A model generated the notes under the pieces. That model was not told the origin of the DNA, searched no databases, and saw nothing but the letters and a program-made list of their open reading frames with translations. Positions 12,666 to 24,900 of a DNA stretch of 64,000 nt are shown piece by piece. Each line of letters opens with the position of its first letter. Within the stretch, counting starts at the first letter, position 1. This stretch comes from Edaphochlamys debaryana (lineage: Eukaryota > Chlorophyta > Chlorophyceae > Chlamydomonadales): contig JAEHOE010000050.1 in assembly GCA_016858145.1 (NCBI GenBank), forward strand, positions 310,001-374,000, in the 5' to 3' direction. The translations under genes and the position numbers were made by a program.

Positions 12666-12715
12666 GTGCTACCCACCGTGATATCCACCCGCCCATTGCC
12701 TCGCAGCGCAGGATG
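12666..12715 (-). pseudogene. Decayed fragment of the last HisA exon
   Basis: About 36 bases match the last HisA exon (13001-13036) at roughly 30 positions. The minus-strand translation [12 protein letters not shown] parallels the functional [12 protein letters not shown]. Similarity fades on both sides and no splice sites or stop are kept, so this looks like a relic of a partial tandem duplication about 335 bp downstream of the gene. Confidence 0.7.
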
Positions 12716-12915
12716 TAGCTGTTCGGCCTTGACCGCCAGCGTCCCGTCCCGTCAGCCCTGCACAGCTGCGCACCCCCCATCTCTGTCTCAGCCCTTCCTC
12801 ACCACCCACACAAGCATCCCCCACCGCTCGCACCTCCAGCCCTCTCCCCTCGCCTTCTCCCCCAGCTCACCCCCCTCTCCCCAACTCCTCTCTTCCCCTC
12901 GCGCCCTGCTCCTGC

Positions 12916-15586
12916 CTAATGCTGCTGCTGCTGCTGCTGCTGCCGCCGGTGCCACGCCACCACCTCCTCGTACGGCAGCTTGCCCCCGAACACGTCCAGG
13001 GCGCTGCCCACCGTGATGTCCACCCGCCCGCTGCCCGCCAGCCGCACGCGCTCCAGGTCCTCCTGCGGGGCGGGGGCAGGCGTGGGCGGGACAAGGGGGG
13101 TAGGGAGGTTAAGGGAGGGAGGGATAGGCAGAGGCGTGATTACGAGTACTGCGGGGCTTGTTTCCGCTGGTGCGCAGACAAGGTAAAGTGCCGCTGGCAG
13201 GGGTGATGATGGGTGAGGGCAGGTGACCAGGTGCGCGGAGGGCGAGGGGAGCTGCATGCCCCTGGGGCCCCACCCCGCACCAGCACCCACGCACCAGGGT
13301 GCGCGCGCCGCCCGCGTAGGTGACCGGGATGGGGCTCCACTTGCCCAGCAGAGCGACCTGGGGGTGGGGGTGGGGGGAAGGGCAGCGTGGGACAAAGCGT
13401 GAGCCCGAGGGTCCTGGTCCAGCGCTTCTCCTACGCCTACACGCCCGTCCGCCCGTTACAGCGCCCCCCCAACACAACTGGGGCGACTGTTTACACCGCT
13501 TCCTCTCAATCACCCCTGCTCGCAATGCCCCTTGCATCGCTATGAGCCCCTGCAATCCAGTCCCTGCCCCCCTCCTCCGCCTGTCTGAGACCCTCACGCC
13601 CTCTCACCCCCGTCTCCCCCCTGCCTGCCCCCAACCCCCCCGCCCCCCCCCCACCAGCTGCTCATCGATGCCCAGCTGCATGCCCTCCACGTCCACCCCG
13701 TGCACCAGGAACTCGTCGCAGGACTCGGCCAGGGCCGCCAGCGAGGCCTCGGACAGCGACAGCGAGGAGAAGCGCTGCCACCTGGCGGGGGAGGGGCGGC
13801 GGGGAGGCGGTGGGGGTGAGGCAGTGAGTGTGTGGAGTGGGTGCCATGCAACAGGCAATGCGTATGACTAAGGCCCCGTCCACGACCCGTACCGGTACAC
13901 CATGGGTTCCATGCAACGCGCATAGGCCTCGTCCATGAACCATCAACCCGCCGCTACGCCGCGAAGTGGTTAGACGTGGCAGCAGTCGACTGCACCCTTC
14001 TGCCGCTGCCCGTCTGCCGACCCGTGTGCCCTCCATAGCGGCACCACCCACCCTGCGAGGAGCCCTTCCGGGCCCTTTCCAGCCCCCCGCCTCCCCGCCC
14101 CGCCCACTCCTCTCCGTAGCCCCCTACCTCCCCGCTCGCACCTGTCCGTGACCACCCAGTACTGGCCGTCCCGCTGGCGGCACGACAGGTCCAGCACCAG
14201 CCGCTTCCGGCCCACCAGCTTCACCTGCGGGGACGGGGGCGGCAGGAGTGCGAGGGAGGGCGCCTTGAGGGGCGGGAGGGAACAAGCGGCGCACAGCGCT
14301 CCTGCCTTGAAACCCTTGCCAAGATGCGACCCCTTAGCTCCGGGCTGGACCTGGACAGGTCGATGTCGGCCGCTACCAGAGGAGCAGCCGGACCCAGGAC
14401 GTAGCCAAGCCACCGCTACCCGATCCCTGCCTTGGGTGTGACCCCTAGCGCCATGCCTCAGTCTTCAACGTACACAGCCGCCCACAGCCCCGCTGCCCCC
14501 GTCGCCGGCTACCCGTCGGCCCACCCACCAGGTCCCGGAGCCGATCCTCCTCCAGCCGCCCCTCCCGGAACACCCAGCTCGTCACGATCACGTGGGAGGC
14601 GCCCGCATCCAGCCACCCCATGGCCGTGTCCTGAGGGCGGTTGGCCGTTGGCGGTTAGCGGTTGGGCAGTTGACGGTTGAGCAGGAGTTGGACGGGGTCG
14701 TTGTGGGGAAGTTGGCTGTGGTGGTCGGCCGCTTACCTGGGTCACGCCTCCGCCCAGCTGCAGGCCTCCCGGGAAGGCGCCGAGGGCCTCCACAGCTGCT
14801 TGCCTGCAGGGTGGGTGTGATGAAAGTGCCTAGATCAGCTGACGCACTTCAAACCCAAAACCGCCGCCATCCTCCTCCACTGCCCCAATTGGGTCACGAG
14901 GATGCAGCTGCCGTTGTTCGGAAGGCTCCGCAGCGCAGCTCATGGCCCCTGGTTGCCCCGTTCCCAGGCCCTGCTCACTTGGATGCGTCGTCGGCGCCAA
15001 GCATGATCACGTGGCCGCCGTACAGCTCATCCCGCTTGTACAGCTCGCCGTACCACGAAGAGGGCTTGTCCGACACGAAGTTGGTCTTAAGCTCGGCAGC
15101 ACCGCTGCGGGGAGCAACCGTAGTGTGTTTGTTGTGTGCGTGTGCCCCCGAGTTTAGCCCCCCCATGGGCCGGTGAGGTCCTTTACGCCTGGCCCCAGGC
15201 CCCGCGTCCGCACTATCATCATCAGCAGCCCAAGGTGCTTGGGGAATGTGTGGGCTCCCCTGAATGACACGACTGCGGGGGAGCTCCGAGGGCGGGGACA
15301 CGCTCCGCCAACCCCACCCACCCCGCATTCTCGGGCAGGTCCTTGAGCGTCGACCCAACAATCTGCTTAACCTTGCCCTGCAATGCAAGCAGACCATTCG
15401 AGCGTGTTCGGCAAGCCGTAGTCCCTGAGCGCAGCTCCAGCGAGGTGGGCGCACCTTGTGGATGTCGATGCAAGGGCGGAAGCGGATTGCGCCCGTGCTG
15501 GTGGTAGGCGCAGATGTAGCTGCTGCAGATGCAATGGTGGAGTCACCGCGACGTGGCCCTGCCGCGAGGGCCGACCGCGCAAGCAT
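12916..15586 (-). CDS. HISN3: Eukaryotic-type HisA (ProFAR isomerase, HISN3), plastid-targeted
   Basis: Isomerises ProFAR to PRFAR, the fourth step of histidine synthesis. There are nine exons; exon 1 encodes a Ser/Ala/Arg-rich leader ([14 protein letters not shown]...) consistent with a plastid transit peptide. Then come FRPCIDIHK joined to [13 protein letters not shown] (first catalytic Asp in CIDIH), [53 protein letters not shown] (second catalytic Asp region), [11 protein letters not shown] and [16 protein letters not shown]. Clear exon boundaries include 15104-14979, 14803-14737 and the last exon, about 13064 to 12916 (TAG). The LDLSCR and LGGGVT forms are those of plant and fungal HisA. 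The C terminus is RR, seven Gln, then His; the Gln run is a CAG repeat. The gene is divergent from MKS1. Identification is firm; the start is chosen for the leader. Confidence 0.93.
13840..13940. repeat. Imperfect tandem duplication in a HisA intron
   Basis: A segment from 13840 (GTGCCATGCAACAGGCAATG, then AAGGCCCCGTCCACGA) is echoed from 13905 (GTTCCATGCAACGCGCATAG, then GCCTCGTCCATGA). The copies are diverged and about 65 bp apart. Non-coding. Confidence 0.6.
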
Positions 15587-15969
15587 TGTGGCGGCTTAAG
15601 GCTAGACGCTTCGTGGGAGCCTCTGTAACCCTACAGTTCGTGCGGGTAGCTGAAAGGGAGCGACGCGACTCCAATTGCCTCGCTCCCGAGAAACTTTGCG
15701 TACGGATGGAACCAGGTCCGAGACAGCTTTCTCCGCGCTTCACGGCTTGCCTCTACGTGACCCCCAACCTCACTTCTGCCTACTCTGCTATGGCATCACA
15801 TGGCTGGTAAACAATGAAGCGCTCGAGAGCTCGAACGCGGAAGGCGCGGGAACTCAGTGAACCCTGGCCGCTTGGCTTTTGGCCTCCGCAACACTGCGAT
15901 AGGCTTCTATTATAGACAAGAGGAGCGTCGTAGCCGTGAACAGCCTTTTGGGAGCGGGACGACGCGAAA
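15587..15969. promoter_or_regulatory. Divergent HisA/MKS1 promoter region
   Basis: 383 bp between two start codons on opposite strands. It must carry the 5' ends of both genes. No sequence motif was identified with confidence. Confidence 0.45.
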
Positions 15970-18900
15970 ATGGAGGACGCGAAGACCGTTCGCTATGTCT
16001 CAAAGGACCCCATCCAGAACCTAAAAATCAAGGTCACGCTATGGCGTCTCAGCGTGCAGAAGATTAAGTCGGACGTCAAGAACCCCAACAAAGACCAGGT
16101 CGGTGTGGGGGCTACGCCTCTTCTCCGGGGCCCCTCGGCGGACTACCTGGGTCCACCTGGCGGCAACCCCAGCAGCATGTGCTCACCCACTCCCGCAACT
16201 CCCACTGCCTTGCCTTGCCGCTGACCCTCAACGCGTTCCCCGCTGCCGACAGGCGCAGCAACATGGCCAGCCGGGCGCACCTGCCGGTGCTCCTCCTGCC
16301 GGCCAGCAACAGCCGCAGGCCGCTGACCAGCTCGCCGCCCAGCCAGGCCAGGCCGGCGCCCCGGCAGAGGGCCAGCCCGCAGCCCCGGCCCCAGGCGACG
16401 GCTCCGCCACGCCCGCGCCGCCCGTGGCCGGCGGCGAGGCCGCGGCCGGTGCTGCTGCCGCTGGCCCCGCTCCATCCCCGGGCGCTCCTCCCGCTGGTGC
16501 CCCGCCTCCGGGCGCCCCGCCCGCGGGCGGTACGGCCGTTGCAGAGTCGTTCGATATGGCCGCTCGTCGGCGGGCTGGGCTGGGGAGCACCGCGAGCAGC
16601 AGCGGCGGCGGCAGCACCACGACCACCACGAGCTTCGCCTTTGGCCGCAGCGGCCCGCGGCAGAGGGTGGGCCGGCAGTGGTCCGCGGGGCCCGACCCCG
16701 CTGCGCTGGGCCAGCCCCGCGCCCCCGCCGGCCTCGGCCTGGGCGGCATGGCACCGGTGCCGGTGCCGCCGCCCGTGTGGGCGGGCAGGGAGGGCCCCAC
16801 GCAGGGGCCGCCGCAGCCCCAGCAGCTGCTGCGGCCGCCGCCTGTCATGGGCATGGGCGCCCTGCCGCCGCCTCCCCAGCCGCTGCAGCAGCACCCAGTC
16901 TTTGCCCAGCGGCCAGGCCTGCAGCAACCCATGCAGGGACAGGGTCAGGGCCAGGGGCAAATGCTTCAGGGCCCGCCCAGCCGGCGGCAGTCGATTGGGC
17001 AGGGGCAGGGACAGCAGCGGGCGCTGGCAGGGGGCCCATCCGCGGGCTCCTTTGGCGGGCAAGGGGGTGCGTTCACGATGCTCCGGCAGCCTTCAGCCGC
17101 GGCCTCTGCCGACCCCTTCGCGGACCTGGGGCCGGGGCCGGCGGGCGGGGGCGGCCGGGCGCAGCAGCCGGGGTCGGGGGTGGGGCGGTACCGCAACGCG
17201 GGTCCCATGGCCGAGGGTGGGTGCTGCGTTCCGCGCGCGGGGCTACGGGGAGGTTGCTTCTTGTGTCGACGCACTTTCATCATGTTGCCTATCCCACTTT
17301 GGCCTTGACCATCAGGCTGCCGGCCAACCGTTTTGCCCTTTGCAACCCGTTGCTATGCTGGCCCACCTTCAACCCTGATTGAGCTCCCCAGCAAACATGA
17401 CCCCCTTGCCCTCTCGCCCTCAGCCATCGAGAACCCCAGCGTGAGCGGCAGCGACCGACCCACCAACGACGCAGCCGCTGCCGCTGCGGAGCTGAGCGCT
17501 GTGGAGCGCCGGCGCCGGCGCCGCAACCCCCAGCCGGAGGGCTCAGGCACCGGAGCCGACGCCGGCGCAGCGGCCCCAGCGGCAGCCGGGGCGGGGGCTG
17601 ACGGCGCGGCGGCGGGGGCTGCTGCCGCGGGTGCAGGCGGGGCGGCGGGGGCGGCCGCGGCCCCGGCTGCGGCGGCGGCGGGTGCACCGCCCGTTGGCAC
17701 CGCGGGTGGCCTCACCATCCCCCCTCAGGTGGGCACTGGGGGGGCAAGGCGCGGTGTCCGGTCCCAGGGACCCGCCTCCTGCAGACATGAGACTTGAAGA
17801 CCATGCCTGCTTGGCTGCTCGCCCCGCCCTCTTCCTCCCTTGAACGTCCTCCTCCGCACCCCTGCAACCCTCACCCTCACCTGACGTTGATCCAACTCAG
17901 ATCGTGCTGGATTACGTCAAGTACGGCGATCCCGACAACCCCAAGGCGCGCATGGCTGCCACGGGGGAGTCCCCGGACGTACCCGCCACCACCCCCGTCA
18001 ACGAGCGTAAGCCGGGGAGGGGGTGCGGGCTGGGGCTTGGCTTCGGACTACAGTCAGGTCCCTTCCAGCCGAGCCCGACCCTGTTAGCCTTGAAAGGCCC
18101 TCGCTCCAATCCGCCGCCTCGAGGTTGTCCCTTGCCACCCCTCCCGGGGCCTGCCGTCCCTACTTCCCCCCCTCTTCCTCCGTCCCTCCACCCACCCACC
18201 CCGCAGTGCCCGAGAAGTTCCACACCAGCCGCGTGTTCGGGTGGCAGGAGAAGGTGCACTCGCGCATGGAGGTGCTCGAGTCGCAGGTGCGGGTGGGGAG
18301 GGGGGTGGGGAGGGGGTGGGTGGGTGGCTGTGGGGCCGTGGTCGGCTGGGGTGCTGAGGATGGGGGCGGGCCGGCAAATGCAGCATCAGGTGCTGAAGTC
18401 GTGTGATGCGCATACCCTTACAAAAGGCAGGCGCACGTCTCCACCTTGTTACAAGTGCATTTGCGGATTAGATCAGCGCCCGGCGCTCACCTACAGTGGG
18501 GCGCGCAGGACTGCCCCCCACTTTCCGCCCTTCCGCACCCCCCGCACCCCCCGCACCCCCAGGCTGCCGCCGCCGCCCAGGCCGCCGAGGCCGCCCGCGC
18601 CGCTGGCCAGATGCCCCCGGGGCAGGACGGCCTCATGCCCGGGCAGCCCCCCCTCGACCCCAACGCGCCCCCGGGTAGCCAGCCGCCGCCAGGCGCCCCC
18701 GGCGGCCCGCAGGACCCCAACGCCCCGCCCGGGCAGGGCCAGGGCCAGGGGCAGGGGCAGCCGGCGCGGCCCAACAAGCGCATGATGGCGCTGGGGTCGC
18801 AGACCAGCCAGCAGCAGAAGATCCTGGTGGGGGCGGGGAGCAGACGTGGCGCCGAGGGGTGGAAGGACATGGGGCGGGCAGGGCGGTGACGCCACCCTGC

Positions 18901-21900
18901 ATCCCTCAGTTCAGGGTGCTTGTGTCACGCCTCCCTGGCCCCCCGTCCCCACCTCCCAACCCTCTCCCTCCACCCCCCCTCCTCCCCCTCCCCCAAGGAC
19001 CCCCGCATCGTGGGCTCGCTGCTCTTCTCCTACGTGCAGACGGACGACTTCTGCGACTCCCAGGAGCTGGGCCGCACCGTCACCACCAGCAGCTTCGAGG
19101 GGGAGAACTTCCTGGTGGGGTGGGGGGTGGGGGGGAGGGGGTGGGGGGAGGAGGCGGGGTGGGGGGAGGAGGCGGGGTGGGGGGAGGAGGCGGGGTGGGG
19201 GGAGGAGGCGGGGTGGGGAATGCTGTGGGAGTCCCAGCCGTATGGCTGTGCACGCCGGCGCTCTCTCTTCCTGGTTGTGACCGGTGGTCGTCTCCTCTCC
19301 GCTCTGCCCCCGCTCGGTGCAGGTCAACAAGCTGCTTAACAACCCCAAGGGCAGGTCACAGGTGGGGCAAGGGGCAAGGTTGCCGGCTGTTCTCGTGCTG
19401 TACGCGCGCTCCCGCCGTCCGCCTATGCACCCTCCTTTCCCCTGCCGGGTCCTGGTCCCCCCCCTCCCTGCCTGCCCCTCCCCCCTCCTCACCTCCCTCC
19501 TCACCTCCCTCCCCCCCCCCCCCAGGTCCTCTCCTTCCGCTCCATGTACATCATGGCCGACCTGGGGAACGAGGACGACCAGGGCAGCGCAAACGACAAG
19601 GTGGGAGCTGGAGGGAAGCTAGAGCTGGGGAGCTCATGCGGGGGCTGGCTGGCTGGCCGCGAGGCGAAGGGAAGACAACCAACAACACCGCGGTCGAGCC
19701 ACGCGAGTTGCGAGCACAGGCCCTCCTATTCCAACCCTCCGCCGCCCCTGCACCACCCCCCGTCGCCCCTCTCCCCCCTCCTTCCCTGCCCCTCCCCCCC
19801 CCCAAGATCCTGGTGGCCCTGCGTGCCTACCCCGACGGCTCCTTCGAGATGTGCCCCGGCTTCTCGCGGGCGGGCTTCAAGTACCGCTTCGAGGACAGCC
19901 ACGGTGGGGGCGCGGGGCCAGGAAGGGCTACCGCGGGGTTACCGGTGCCGAGGTCGGGTCTGGGAACAGGCGTAGTGCTGTCGGTTGGGGCCGCGTGGGA
20001 AGGGGGTCGGGCGTGCGGATGAGGAGTGCAGCAGCCGGTCGGCTCTGGGAGCGGGAGCGTTTGGTGACGATGGAGCACAGCCCGCTTGCACGTTGGCTGT
20101 CGCTCACCGTGCCACAAAAGACCTACCCTAGCCGCCTGCCAAACCTACCGGCTACCAGTGTACCAAACCTCCAGCTCGCCGCGCCTCCTTTACAACCTCT
20201 TCACCCCTTCCCCCCCTCGGGCTCGCCGGCCGCCACCTTATCGTTTCCCCCTCGAAAGGTAACCCTTTCCCCCCTCCGCCTCCCCCCCCACCCCCCCAGG
20301 CGGCATCTACGAGTACACGGTGGAGAACGCCTCCGCCACGGACGTGCCCTCCCTGGAGAAGCGGGCGGCCAAGCTGGAGCGGGCCGTGGTGGCGAGGGCC
20401 GAGGAGCTGCGGAGGGCGGCGCTCAAGACGGACTTCGAGCCGCCGCCGGGTGGGGGGGGGCGCAGAGGGGAGGCGAGGAGGGGAGTCTGGCAGGGTTGCA
20501 CTGTCAGTTGTCAAAGACAAGGGGGACGGTGGCGGTGCAAAACGTAGACGGGGTTGTCTTGAGTCCGAGCGGTAAGGCCCTCTCATGGGTAAGACCCGCC
20601 CAGGGCCCTCGCTCCCCACGTCCTCAACCCCCCTCCCCCTACCGCCCCCCAGTGCCCCACGACTGCTCCCGCGTGCTGCTGCTGGGGGAGATCCTGGCGG
20701 CAGCGGACTTTCGGAGGGACCGCCTGTACCTGGAGTACGCGGTGAGGGGGGAGGATGGAAGGGGCGTGCGGAGGAGGGCAACGCGCGGCGGATGAAAAGA
20801 GGGAGCGTGGATGCGGACAAGGGGAGCAAATGGATCTGACTGACTTTGCGTGCGCCACCGCCCGCCTCCCTTCTTTCGTTGTCCCCCAGATCCGCTGGGA
20901 CCCTGAGCTGTGGGAGCTGTTGACGCCCTGGCCCCAGAACGAGCCGGGCATCATACAGGTGGGGAGCTGGGCCCGGGGGGGAACGGGGTGGGCTGTCCCG
21001 GAAGCAGGGGCGGGCGTGAGGTCGGACACCGCGCGGACGATACTATATACTCACCTATTTCGGGGGTCAACCCTTTACCCCCCCTCCACCTCCCCTCCCC
21101 TGCCAGGGCGTGACCCACGTGTCCCGCACCACCACCTACCCTGCCGACCCCGCCACCGACACCCCCCGCCGCGACGTGGCGCACTTCGCGCACCCCCTGG
21201 AGCTGGAGTGGCTAAGCAGGGGCACGCCCGCGTCCAACAAGTACCCCAGCATGTTCTTCCAGGTGTGTGGGGGTGGGGGGGGGGGTTGAGAGGTTTGGTT
21301 GGGGTTAGTGTGGGGGGGCGCTTGACGGCCGGGCCACGGCGTGCGATGGGCCGCATGGGGGCATCTTGGCACTTGGCAGTGCTTGGCAATGCTCCTGCCG
21401 GAACCAGTCCGACTGGCTTCACCGGCCCCTCCCCATGGCTTTCCACTTGCTCAGACCATCGCTCCCTTGCCCCCCCTCCCGCCCCGCCCCATCCCCCAGG
21501 CCTGCTCCATGGACAAGTACAACCGGTACACCTCGGAGGTACGCTGCGCTGTATGGAGACCGTAGGGGGGCACGGATGTCAGGGGTGTGAACCCCGCCTG
21601 CCAGACCACTGCCTTCGCTGGCCACTGCCTTACCCGACGGTCGCCCCAGCAATGCCGCAACCGCCGCGCCTTCTCCGCCCCCCCCCCTTCGCCCCAGGGC
21701 TACGCCTGGCTGTCCCTGGACGGCAAGGTGCCGGGCAGCGGGACGCACGTGGTGCGGGCGTGGAGGCCGCTGGGTGAGCCGGGCCGGGTCTGCGAGAAGG
21801 CCGCCAGGGTGACGGCCCGCCCACCCCTTCACGCCCAGCCGGCGCCACGACCCAACGTCAATTCCCCGCCCTTGCCCCAGCCCACCCGCCTGCCCCTCGA

Positions 21901-24900
21901 CCTCTACCTCTCCCTCATCTCTTCCATCCGCCACCCTACCTCCACACCTCCTCCCTCCCCCTCCCCCAGGCAACATCCGGGACGGCCACTCGGAGTTCTT
22001 CATCGGCGGCTCGCCCGAGTTGCAGGACCTGGCCTACATGTCCACGCCCTCGGGCTTCGAGGGCCGCATCCTCAACAAGTACGGCTTCAAGACCGAGAGC
22101 AGGGGCGCGATCAAGGTGCGGCTGGGCGAGAGGTTGGGGTTTTGGGGTTCGAGGTTGGTCCACAGTGGAAGTCGCCGGGAATGAACTCTGCGCTGACGGG
22201 CACCTGTGCAGCTCCCACCTTCTCCACTTGTGGCCCTTGCACGGGACCCTCAGCCTGCGGACCCTAGCACGGCGCCTCTCCCGTCATACAACCTCTCACC
22301 CCGCAGCCCGCACCCCCCCACACACACATACACGGCCCCAAGGTCCGGCTCCACACGGTGCTGCATTGCATGACCCCTGCACCCTACACCCTACACCTCA
22401 GACCTGCCCGGCCCTCACCCTTGGCTCCTCGGCCCCCCCTCACCCCCTCACCTCTCTCCCCCCCCCGCCCCCAAGGTCCGGCTGCACACGGTGGTGTCTT
22501 GCATGACCCTGCACCCTCCGCCCCCCTAACCCTCTTTCACCCCTTCCCCTCCCCCCCCTTCCCCTCCCCCCCTCCCCTGCCATCCGCCCCCCCCAGGTCC
22601 GGCTGCACACGGTGGTGCAGCGCTACAACCCCGACGCCGCGGCGCTGGCGGCGCTGCGGCGCGCGGGCGCCTCCACCTCCCCCGGGCGGCTGCTGGGGCA
22701 GGGCGGCGCGGCGGCGGCGCTGGCCAAGCGCAACGCCAAGAAGGACATGAGCCTCAAGGTGCGTCGACAGATAGTGTGTCCAATGTGGGTGCAGCAAGAT
22801 AGCATGGGAAGACCGGGGCGTAAACATGTTTGCGTAACGCCAAGAAGGGCATGAGCCTCAAGGTGTGGGGGGTGCGGGGGATAAGGAAGGTTCAGGGAGT
22901 TGTGAGGACATGTTGGCCAAGGGCAGGCATCCAGCATAATGTGCATCCTCCATCTGCATCCTCTGCACCACCCAACCACCTCCCTTTCCGGCTCGGCACT
23001 CCGCCTAGTTTCCCCAAACCCCGTCCAGCCCAGTCCGACTCAAGCCTCTTCCACCGGCATCCACCGCACCCCCCAGCCATCTTCCTTCCCCACTCCCTGC
23101 CCCTGCGCGATCCCGCTCAGTAACAAACTCTCCCTGCCCCTCTCCCCCCCCTCCCGCTGCTCCGTCCGCAGATGGTGTTGGAGCACGCCTCCACTTGACA
23201 TCTTGGCCGCCCCAGCTCCTGCACCCCGCCTCGTTGCCCCCTTACAGTCACTGACACCAGCCCCCCCCCTCCCCTGCCCTCCCCTCCCCTCCCCTTCCTG
23301 TGTCCGCAGATGGTGGTGGAGCGAGCCCGGCAGCGGCTGCGCGAGGCGCGGGGCGTGGAGGACGTGCCGGGGGCGGACGTGGCGCTGCGGGAGGGGCTGG
23401 TGGCGGAGGCGCCCACCATTATCGTGCACCCGCAGGCAGGGAGGGGGTCGTGTGGGGTGTGGGGGGGGGGGGTATGGGGGCGGGAGGGGGCAAGTGGTTT
23501 CCGGGCAGAGGCGCGGCGTCTCGGTCATGCACCCCTGGCGCCTCGCCCTCCACAGAACGTGCGCCCCTAATTTACGCCGCTTCCCAAACACCCAACCCTC
23601 CTCCGTGTCCCCGCGCTGCTGTCCCCCGCCCCCCCAGGACGCCTCGGTACAGGAGGAGGGCACGGTCCGGTTCAAGGTGGTGGCTCGGGTAGGTGCTTCC
23701 GGTAGCAGGCGCATCGTCAGGGGTGCGGCGTCGCACCGGCCGGTTAGCGGCGGTCCAGGCGATACCCGAGGCTTGTGCGCAGAGGGCTGCAATACTCAAC
23801 CCCGCTGTTCTCTGCCTCCCAACCTCTCCACCTCCTCCGTACCCCCCACCTCCCCCTTCCCCCAGGGCCTCCCCCCGCTCAAGTACGAGTGGTACAAGGA
23901 CGACCGCAAGCTCCTGGCCGCCACCGCCGACCTGCCCGAGCTCATCATCGTGCAGGTGGGGGGTCTTGGGGACGAGGTGGGGGGGGAGGGGAGGGGAAAG
24001 CACGGTGCCCACAGAGCTTCAGGCACGAGGGGGGACGGGATGTGCTCTCCCGACCTGCCCAAGGTAATTATCGGGCAGGTGCGGGGGAGGGGAGGAGCAA
24101 GGTGCAGACAGGAGGCCGGTCTCGGGCATGACGGGGGCCGGGGGATGCACCGCCGATCTGCCCGTGTGCTCATCACAAGCGGTTGCAGTTGGGCGGTCCT
24201 GGGAGCGGGCAACGCACCCCGAATCTGCTCAAGCTCGGATGTGCGCGTACGGTGCATGTCGGGCGTGCGAAAGGGCCTCGACTCCGTCCCTGTGCCAACC
24301 CCAACACGGACCCCTCGACCCCACTCACCCAACTTCCCTGCCCAGCCTCATGATGACGGCTCTCGGGGGTAGCCCATGCTCGACACACGAAACCCGCACG
24401 CCCGCACGCCCGCCCCCCCAGGCCTCCCTGGAGAACGAGGGCGTCTACTACTGCCAGGTCTCCAACAAGGACGGCTCCATCAACTCGTCCAAGGTGGGGC
24501 GGCTCCTGCTGTCTTCCCGGTCTTGACCTACAGGCCTCCATGCTCTGCCCACCTCTAGCCCGATACCCTGCTCTGCCTTCCCATCGCCTTGCATTTCCAT
24601 GCACCTTCCCATGCCCATCCAGGTGACACTCACAGTCACCCGCGCCGCACGCGTCGTGCGCGCCGCCGGCGACCCCTCGGCGCCGCCGCGGCCCAGCCCC
24701 AAGCGCGGCTCCCCCGGGGGCGGAGGCGACACGAGCGGCGGCGGGGCCTCTGGCAGCGCCGCCTCTGGGCCCTCCCGCGGCGGCCGCAGCCGCCTCTCCC
24801 GCCTGGCCCGTCTCGACGCCAAGCTGGATGCAGCGGCGGGGGGCCGTGCCAGCACGGCTGGGAGCGCCGCCGGCAGCGGCGGCGGGGGCAGCGGGGCCGG

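Noticed and set aside
16112..17062. Long minus-strand ORF in the MKS1 region
   Set aside because: It is antisense to a Pro/Ala/Gln-rich MKS1 exon and mirrors its low complexity.
19141..19216. G-rich repeat as coding sequence (EEAGWG repeats)
   Set aside because: It starts right after a splice donor and ends before a clear acceptor at about 19321; the exons on either side join within MKS1.
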